From positions 3,162,001-3,226,000 of the forward strand of contig OZ241738.1 of assembly GCA_965200925.1 (NCBI GenBank): 64,000 nt of DNA, read 5' to 3'. Below the pieces are notes generated by a model. The model was not told the DNA's origin and did not search any database. It saw only the letters and a list, made by a program, of their open reading frames with translations. Source of the stretch: WTGU01 sp965200925 (GTDB lineage Bacteria; Pseudomonadota; Alphaproteobacteria; UBA828). The translations under genes were made by a program, and so were the position numbers. This document shows positions 58,894 to 64,000 of the stretch, in pieces. Numbering within the stretch: position 1 is the first letter of the stretch; every line of letters starts with the position of its first letter.

Positions 58894-60483
58894 TCAGCCG
58901 TGCGGGTCCTCGCGGGCGAGGGTCCGGTCGATCAGTGCCACCGTTTCCGCGAGGCCGTAGAGGGCGATGAACGAACCCATGCGGGGGCCGTGGCGCTGGC
59001 CCAGGAGGATCTCGTAGAGCGCCCGGAACCAGTCGCGGAGCGACGCGAAGGGGTGGCGCTTGCCGACCTCGTAGACCGCCGTCTGCACGACCTCCGCGGC
59101 GCTGTCGGGCGGCAGGGCCGCGAGCGTGTCCCGCAAGTCCCGAAGGGCCGCCCGTTCGCCTTCGTCGGGCGCGCGATAGGCCTTGGCCGGCTTCACCACG
59201 TCGCGGTAGTAGGCGAGCGCGCGGCCCACCAGCGCGTCGAGAAGGGGCGCCGTCCGCGGCGACGCGCCGGGCACGTAGCGGGCGATGAACCCCCAGAGGA
59301 CGGCGGGATCCTCCGTGTTGCAGACGCTCGCCAGATTCAGGAGGACGCCGTAGCCGAGCCCCGTCTCGGGCGCGGGCGGCGCCCCGGCGTGGACGTGCCA
59401 GACCGGGTTTTCAAGCCGCTCCGCCGGGCTCTCCGCGGGGAACGTCGCGAGATGCGCCAAGTGGTCGTCGACGTGGCGGGGGATGACGTCGAAATGGAGC
59501 CGCTTCGCCCGCCGCGGCGCGCCGTACATGTAGAGCGCGAGCGACTCGCGTGAGCCGTAGGCGAGCCATTCCTCGATGGTCAGGCCGTTGCCGCGGGATT
59601 TCGATATCTTCTCGCCGTTCTCGTCGAGGAAGAGCTCGTAGATGAATCCGGCCGGCGGCGTCGAGCCGAGGACGCGGCAGATGCGGCCGGAAAGCGCGAC
59701 CGAATCGATCAGGTCCTTGCCTGCCATTTCGTAGTCGACGCCCAAGGCATGCCAGCGCATCGCCCAGTCGGCCTTCCATTGGAGCTTGCAGCGCCCGCCG
59801 GTGACGGGAACGGTCATCGTTTCGCCCTCGGCATCGACGTAGCGCACCGTGCCCGCGTCCTCGTCGCGCCCGACGATCGGCACCTGCAGCACCCGGCCCG
59901 TCTTCGGGCAGAGCGGCAGGAACGGGCTGTAGGTCGCCCGCCGCTCCGCGCCCAGGGTGGGCAGGATGATGCGCATGACCGCGTCGTAATGGCGGAGCAC
60001 GTCCAGGAGCGCCGCGTCGAACGCGCCCGATTCGTAGCTCTCGGTCGCGCTCTTGAACTCGTAGTCGAAACCGAAATCGTCGAGGAACGCCCGCATCCGC
60101 GCGTTGTTGTGGGCGCCGAAGCTCTCATGGGTGCCGAAGGGATCGGGGATGCGGGAGAGCGGCTTGCCCAGATGCGCCTCGACCAGCGCCGCGTTGGGGA
60201 CGTTGTCCGGGACCCGCCGCAGCGCGTCCATATCGTCCGAGAAGGCGACCAGGCGCGTGGGCAGGTCCGAGAGGGCCGCGAAGGCGTGGCGGACCATGGT
60301 CGTGCGCGCCACCTCGCCGAAGGTGCCGATGTGGGGCAGCCCGGACGGGCCGTAGCCCGTTTCGAAGAGCACGGGGCCCTTGGCCGGCGGCGCGCCGCCC
60401 AGCCGCTTCAGCAGCGCCGCGGCCTCCTTGAAGGGCCATGCCCGGGCCTTGCGCGCGAGTGCACGAAGGTCGTTCGGTGTCAT
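58894..60483 (-). CDS. lysK: Lysyl-tRNA synthetase, class I
   Basis: The archaeal-type class I LysRS, used instead of class II LysS by most alphaproteobacteria. The 529-residue protein has the HIGH-type GPSGLPHIGTFGEVAR near residue 47 and the KMSKS-type ENGEKISKSRGNGL near 290. Zinc-ligand Cys residues of some members are reduced here (LPLCPKTG retains one). ATG 60483. Divergent from the helicase gene with 70 bp between starts. Confidence 0.97.
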   Translation of the reverse strand: MTPNDLRALARKARAWPFKEAAALLKRLGGAPPAKGPVLFETGYGPSGLPHIGTFGEVARTTMVRHAFAALSDLPTRLVAFSDDMDALRRVPDNVPNAALVEAHLGKPLSRIPDPFGTHESFGAHNNARMRAFLDDFGFDYEFKSATESYESGAFDAALLDVLRHYDAVMRIILPTLGAERRATYSPFLPLCPKTGRVLQVPIVGRDEDAGTVRYVDAEGETMTVPVTGGRCKLQWKADWAMRWHALGVDYEMAGKDLIDSVALSGRICRVLGSTPPAGFIYELFLDENGEKISKSRGNGLTIEEWLAYGSRESLALYMYGAPRRAKRLHFDVIPRHVDDHLAHLATFPAESPAERLENPVWHVHAGAPPAPETGLGYGVLLNLASVCNTEDPAVLWGFIARYVPGASPRTAPLLDALVGRALAYYRDVVKPAKAYRAPDEGERAALRDLRDTLAALPPDSAAEVVQTAVYEVGKRHPFASLRDWFRALYEILLGQRHGPRMGSFIALYGLAETVALIDRTLAREDPHG

Positions 60484-60553
60484 CGTCGCGGGTCCGATGG
60501 CCGGGGACCATGCGCCGGGTCGTGCGCGCGCGTCAACCGCTATACTCCGCGCG

Positions 60554-63397
60554 ATGCCGGCCCCCGCACAGCCGGGCGCGCCGCCCGCCCCGTCGCCGCC
60601 GCGCGCCGCGGCCCTCGCGGTCGCGCCGCGTCACGCGGTCTGGCTCGACGAGGACGGCGCGGCGACGCGGCTCTCCCTCGAAGCGGCGGCCCGGCGGGTG
60701 ACGGAGGCCGGGCGCCCGCCCTATGTCTGCCACGCGCGGGCGGTCGCCGGGCGGCTCGGCCTGCGCGATTTCGCCGCCCTGGACCTCCTGGAGCTGTTCG
60801 CCTTCGCGCGGCCTGCGCGCCTCGCCCTGCCGACGGCCCGCGGCCTCGCCCGCGCCCTCGGGCTGCCCCTGCCGGGCGGTACCGAGGCGGAGGCGAAGAC
60901 CCTGCCGGCGGCGGCGGCGCGCCTCCTCGCCGCGCTCGCCGCACCCGGTCTCGCAGACGCCCGCGCCGCGGCGGCGGTCGCGCAGGCGATGGCCCGCGCC
61001 GGCTGGCTCTGGGGCGAAGCGGTGCTGGCGGCCCTCGCCGCCGGCGGGCGGACGGCGCCGGGCGCGGACCCCGCCGCGGGCGCGCTCGCGGTCTGGACGC
61101 GGCTCGCGGAATGGCAGGAGACCGCGCCGCCCGGCGCGCCCGGCCAGGAGCCGGTGGCACCGGCCGAGGCGCGGCGGCGCCTGGCGACGCTGCTGGGCGA
61201 AGACGCGGAACCGCGGCCCGAGCAGGCGGATTTCGCCTCCGCCGCCTGCACCGCCTTCGACCCGACGGAGGCGGCGGGCGCGCCGCGCGTCGTGCTGGCG
61301 GAAGCCGGCACCGGTGTGGGCAAGACGCTGGGCTACGTCGCACCGGCCAGCGTCTGGGCCGAGCGGAACGACGGCGTCGTCTGGCTCTCGACCTTCACCC
61401 GCAACTTGCAGCGCCAGATCGACCGCGAGCTGGACCGGCTCTACCCGGACGCGAAGGCCAAGGCCGAGCGTGTCGTCCTGCGCAAGGGGCGCGAGAACTA
61501 CCTCTGCCTGCTCAACCTGGAGGAGGCCGCGCACCGCGCCGCGCTGGTGCCGGGGGAGCGCATCGCCCTCGGCCTGATGGCCCGCTGGGCGGCCGCGACC
61601 CGCGACGGCGACATGACCGGCGGGGATTTTCCGGCCTGGCTCGCCGACCTGCTCGGCTTCGCCCGCACCTTCGGCCTCACGGACCGGCGGGGCGAGTGCA
61701 TCTACGGCGCCTGCGCCCACTACCGCCGCTGCTTCATCGAGAAGAGCCAGCGCAAGGCGCGGCGGGCCGACATGGTCATCGCCAACCACGCCCTCGTCAT
61801 GGTGCAGGCGGTGCGCGCGGCGTTCGCTTCCGGCGACGAGCACGGCGGCCCGCTCCGCTACGTGTTCGACGAAGGCCACCACCTCTTCGACGCCGCGGAC
61901 GGCGCCTTCGCCGCGCGGCTGACCGGCGCCGAGACGCGCGAGCTCAGGCGCTGGCTGCTGGGGCCGGAATCCGCCGGCCGCCGCGGCCCCGGCCGGGCGC
62001 GCGGCCTGCACGGCCGGATCGAGGATCTGGTCGCCGAGCGCGAGTCCGCCCGCGCGGCCCTCGACGACGCCGCGCGGGCGGCGCGCGCCTTGCCGGGCGA
62101 CGACTGGCCCCGGCGTCTCGCGGACGGCGCGCCGCGCGGCCCGACCGAGCGGTTCCTCGCCCTGGTGCGCGGCCAGGTGCTCGCGCGCGCGCCCGACCCC
62201 GGAAGCGGCTACGGAATCGAGACCCCGGTGCGGCCGTTCGACGACACCCTCGCCGCGGCCGCCGCCGCGCTCTCGGCGGCGCTGGCGGAGATCGCCGGGC
62301 CGCTCCGCCTGCTCGCCGCCCGGCTGGCCGCGCTCCTGGAGGAGGAGGCCGCGCGCCTGGAAAGCGCCGAGCGCCAGCGGATCGAGGCCGCGGTCCGCGG
62401 CATCGAGCGCCGTGCGGGCGAACAGCTCGCCGCTTGGCGGGCCATGCTCGCGACCCTGACGCCTGTGCCGGACGACGGCGGCGGATCGGAAGCGGACCCC
62501 GCTCCCGCCGGCGCACCGGAGGGGTTCGTCGACTGGTTCGCGATCGACCGGGCGGACGGGCGCGACGTCGATGTCGGCATGGTTCGCCACCATCTCGACC
62601 CCACCGTTCCCTTCGCCGAATTCGTGCTGGGCCGCGCCCAGGGCGCCCTGATCACGTCCGCGACCCTGCGCGACGGGACGGGCGACGAGGCGCGCGACTG
62701 GGCCGCGGCGGAGGCGGCGACCGGCGGCCGGCATCTGGCGGCGGCACCGGTCCGCGCCGCCGTTCCCTCGCCCTTCGACTACGCCGCCCAGACCCGCGTA
62801 CTGGTCGTCACCGACGTGCGGCGGGGCGAAAGCGGCCAGGTCGCCGCGGCCTATCGCGCGCTCTTCGTGGCCGCCGGCGGCGGCGCCCTCGGCCTGTTCA
62901 CGGCCATCGCGCGGCTGCGCGCGGTCCACGAGCGCATCGCGGGCGCGCTGGACGAGGCGGGGATTCCGCTGTGGGCGCAGCATGTGGACCCGCTCGGCAC
63001 GACGACGCTGGTCGACGTCTTCCGCGCCGAGCCGGACGCCTGCCTGCTCGGCACCGACGCGGTGCGCGACGGGGTGGACGTGCCGGGGCGCAGCCTCCGG
63101 TTGATCGTCTTCGACCGGGTGCCCTGGCCCCGGCCCGACATCCTGCACCGGGCGCGGCGCGGCGCCTTCGGCGGCGGCGCCTACGACGACCGCCTGACCC
63201 GCCTGCGGCTGAAGCAGGCTTACGGCCGGCTGGTCCGCCGCGCCGACGACCGCGGCGTCTTCGTCCTCCTCGACCCGGCGTTTCCGAGCCGCCTCGCCGG
63301 TGCCTTCCCCCCCGGCGTCGAGCGCCACCGCATCGGCTTGGCGGAAGCGGTGCGCGTCACGGCGGCGTTCGTCGGCCCGGCGAGCGATTTCCGGTGA
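60554..63397 (+). CDS. DinG/XPD-like ATP-dependent DNA helicase
   Basis: A 947-residue superfamily 2 helicase of the DinG/YoaA type. There is an Ala-rich N-terminal region of about 220 residues with no recognised motif, then Walker A AEAGTGVGKTLGY (about residue 255), WLSTFTRNLQRQ, iron-sulfur Cys residues (NYLCLLN, GECIYGAC, YRRC), the DEAH-like VFDEGHHLFD, and motifs V/VI towards the C-terminus (GTDAVRDGVDVPGRSL, LKQAYGRLVRRADDRG). It unwinds DNA forks, D-loops or R-loops. ATG 60554 was chosen; an upstream in-frame start near 60500 is possible. Confidence 0.9.
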   Translation: MPAPAQPGAPPAPSPPRAAALAVAPRHAVWLDEDGAATRLSLEAAARRVTEAGRPPYVCHARAVAGRLGLRDFAALDLLELFAFARPARLALPTARGLARALGLPLPGGTEAEAKTLPAAAARLLAALAAPGLADARAAAAVAQAMARAGWLWGEAVLAALAAGGRTAPGADPAAGALAVWTRLAEWQETAPPGAPGQEPVAPAEARRRLATLLGEDAEPRPEQADFASAACTAFDPTEAAGAPRVVLAEAGTGVGKTLGYVAPASVWAERNDGVVWLSTFTRNLQRQIDRELDRLYPDAKAKAERVVLRKGRENYLCLLNLEEAAHRAALVPGERIALGLMARWAAATRDGDMTGGDFPAWLADLLGFARTFGLTDRRGECIYGACAHYRRCFIEKSQRKARRADMVIANHALVMVQAVRAAFASGDEHGGPLRYVFDEGHHLFDAADGAFAARLTGAETRELRRWLLGPESAGRRGPGRARGLHGRIEDLVAERESARAALDDAARAARALPGDDWPRRLADGAPRGPTERFLALVRGQVLARAPDPGSGYGIETPVRPFDDTLAAAAAALSAALAEIAGPLRLLAARLAALLEEEAARLESAERQRIEAAVRGIERRAGEQLAAWRAMLATLTPVPDDGGGSEADPAPAGAPEGFVDWFAIDRADGRDVDVGMVRHHLDPTVPFAEFVLGRAQGALITSATLRDGTGDEARDWAAAEAATGGRHLAAAPVRAAVPSPFDYAAQTRVLVVTDVRRGESGQVAAAYRALFVAAGGGALGLFTAIARLRAVHERIAGALDEAGIPLWAQHVDPLGTTTLVDVFRAEPDACLLGTDAVRDGVDVPGRSLRLIVFDRVPWPRPDILHRARRGAFGGGAYDDRLTRLRLKQAYGRLVRRADDRGVFVLLDPAFPSRLAGAFPPGVERHRIGLAEAVRVTAAFVGPASDFR

Positions 63398-63599
63398 GCC
63401 GTGCGAACCGCGACGGGCGGGGCACCGTCAGGCTTTCGGCCGTCATTCCTTCGCGCGGCCAGGCGCGACCCGCCAAGCTCGGAAGTGATGCGGAACGGCT
63501 ACGCCCAAGAGGCACAGGCAGGGCTTCCGCCGCGTCGGGGCTCGGCCATTACGACTTCGGCGCGAACCGGGCCCGCGTCGATGCATTGCGCCGGCGCTT
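63398..63599. other. Intergenic region between the helicase and sulfotransferase genes
   Basis: The two genes converge. No supported ORF, terminator or repeat seen. Confidence 0.5.
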
Positions 63600-64000
63600 T
63601 CAGAGTGGATAGCGGAGACGTTCGAGCCCCGGCCTGCACGCTTCGGCGAGCGCGGCCCGATCGACGGCTTCGAGCTTCTCGAACTTCGACGGCGTCGGCC
63701 GCGGAATCGCAGACGCCTCGCGCAGCCATGCCTCGTCTTCCAGGTCCGGGCCGACGAACCGGATGAGACGCCGAATTTGAGTGTCTGGATCCGCCTGCAC
63801 GTCCTCGAACCTGACGTTCAACAGCCGCTCGGACGGGAAATGGCCGAGCATGCGGTTTCCCCTTTCGATCATGGCGCTCCAGAGCGTCCCGAAATGCGGG
63901 AGCTCCAGATTGTCCCAGGGCAACCGTTCGGGGTTGAACAACACCCTTGTCAATGGCTCCAGCCGGAAGCTGAGTCGTTCCCAGTGCTTCCCTCGCGCCA
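63600..64000 (-). CDS. Sulfotransferase family protein, C-terminal part (cut by the window edge)
   Basis: At least 133 residues of a PAPS-dependent sulfotransferase; the N-terminal PAPS-binding loop lies beyond 64000. Visible are KHWERLSFRLEPL, RMLGHFPSERLLNVRFEDVQADPDTQIRRLI (in two parts: SERLLNVRFEDVQADP, IRRLIRFVG) and the family's late segment ASAIPRPTPSKFEKL, followed by a typical ending PGLERLRYPL. The frame is open through the edge, so the apparent TTG start at 63953 is not real. Substrate unknown; envelope or small-molecule sulfation are options. Confidence 0.8.
   Translation of the reverse strand, partial: ARGKHWERLSFRLEPLTRVLFNPERLPWDNLELPHFGTLWSAMIERGNRMLGHFPSERLLNVRFEDVQADPDTQIRRLIRFVGPDLEDEAWLREASAIPRPTPSKFEKLEAVDRAALAEACRPGLERLRYPL

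Noticed and set aside
59749..63612. A 1287-codon plus-strand frame overlapping lysK and the helicase
   Set aside because: Arg/Pro/Gly-rich shadow frame spanning two well-supported genes on opposite strands.

Overview
The window comes from a very GC-rich Gram-negative bacterium, most likely an alphaproteobacterium of the Rhodospirillales type. This is inferred from gene content and order: LpxI instead of LpxH in lipid A synthesis, a class I lysyl-tRNA synthetase, ETF:ubiquinone oxidoreductase, the TIGR02186/TauE pair, the topA-dprA-plsY block, DUF1244, UbiK and a NifU-type Fe-S scaffold. No rRNA gene, intact tRNA, transposase, phage gene or CRISPR array was seen. Most of the window is dense core chromosome with many 1-14 nt gene overlaps; accessory material is confined to a few patches.

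Layout. 1-1210: a visibly lower-GC, decayed patch with a broken HsdR-N-like gene and a tRNA-like relic, next to tsaB where rimI would often be expected. 1.2-13.2 kb: tsaB, a D-Ala-D-Ala dipeptidase with a polysaccharide deacetylase, a Bax-like glucosaminidase, nifU, a universal stress protein, a TIGR02186/TauE exporter pair, trpS, murJ and glnD. 13.4-22 kb: the envelope operon rseP-bamA-skp-lpxD-fabZ-lpxA-lpxI-lpxB. 22-28.5 kb: rnr, topA, dprA, plsY. 28.7-33.6 kb: a 1598-residue autotransporter with near-identical 85-residue repeats and a translationally coupled leader ORF carrying a C8 tract. 33.7-49.3 kb: a coupled arsC-like/HDAC-like/zinc-dehydrogenase operon, an MscS channel, a flavin monooxygenase-like protein, ispE, a TPR lipoprotein, ETF-QO, a type 4 UDG, moaB, ridA, two glycosyltransferases of the TIGR04282/TIGR04283 type, a small ferredoxin-like protein, a hydrolase and znuA behind a good Zur box.

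49.3-58.9 kb is the plastic part. It holds an 18-G homopolymer, two small coiled-coil membrane proteins, a VapBC module, broken HigBA and BrnA-like antitoxin pieces, three copies of an inverted-repeat element with a covarying stem, heptamer (AGTGGCY) arrays, and a 215-bp tandem repeat that has captured a fragment of higA. A core block (DUF1244, ubiK, an acetyltransferase, tusA, M16 peptidase, thrC) and a major porin sit inside it. 58.9-64 kb: lysK, a DinG-family helicase and the 3' part of a sulfotransferase gene running off the right edge.

Functionally, the window centres on building the cell envelope: lipid A (lpxD/A/I/B), fatty acids (fabZ), phospholipid (plsY), peptidoglycan (murJ, the DD-dipeptidase, the glucosaminidase), outer-membrane protein assembly (bamA, skp) and its surveillance (rseP), together with an autotransporter and a porin as clients. 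No clearly new multi-gene system was proven. The best candidates for something undescribed are the ArsC/HDAC/dehydrogenase operon, the possible slippage-controlled leader of the autotransporter, and the repeat element that spreads through toxin-antitoxin debris.
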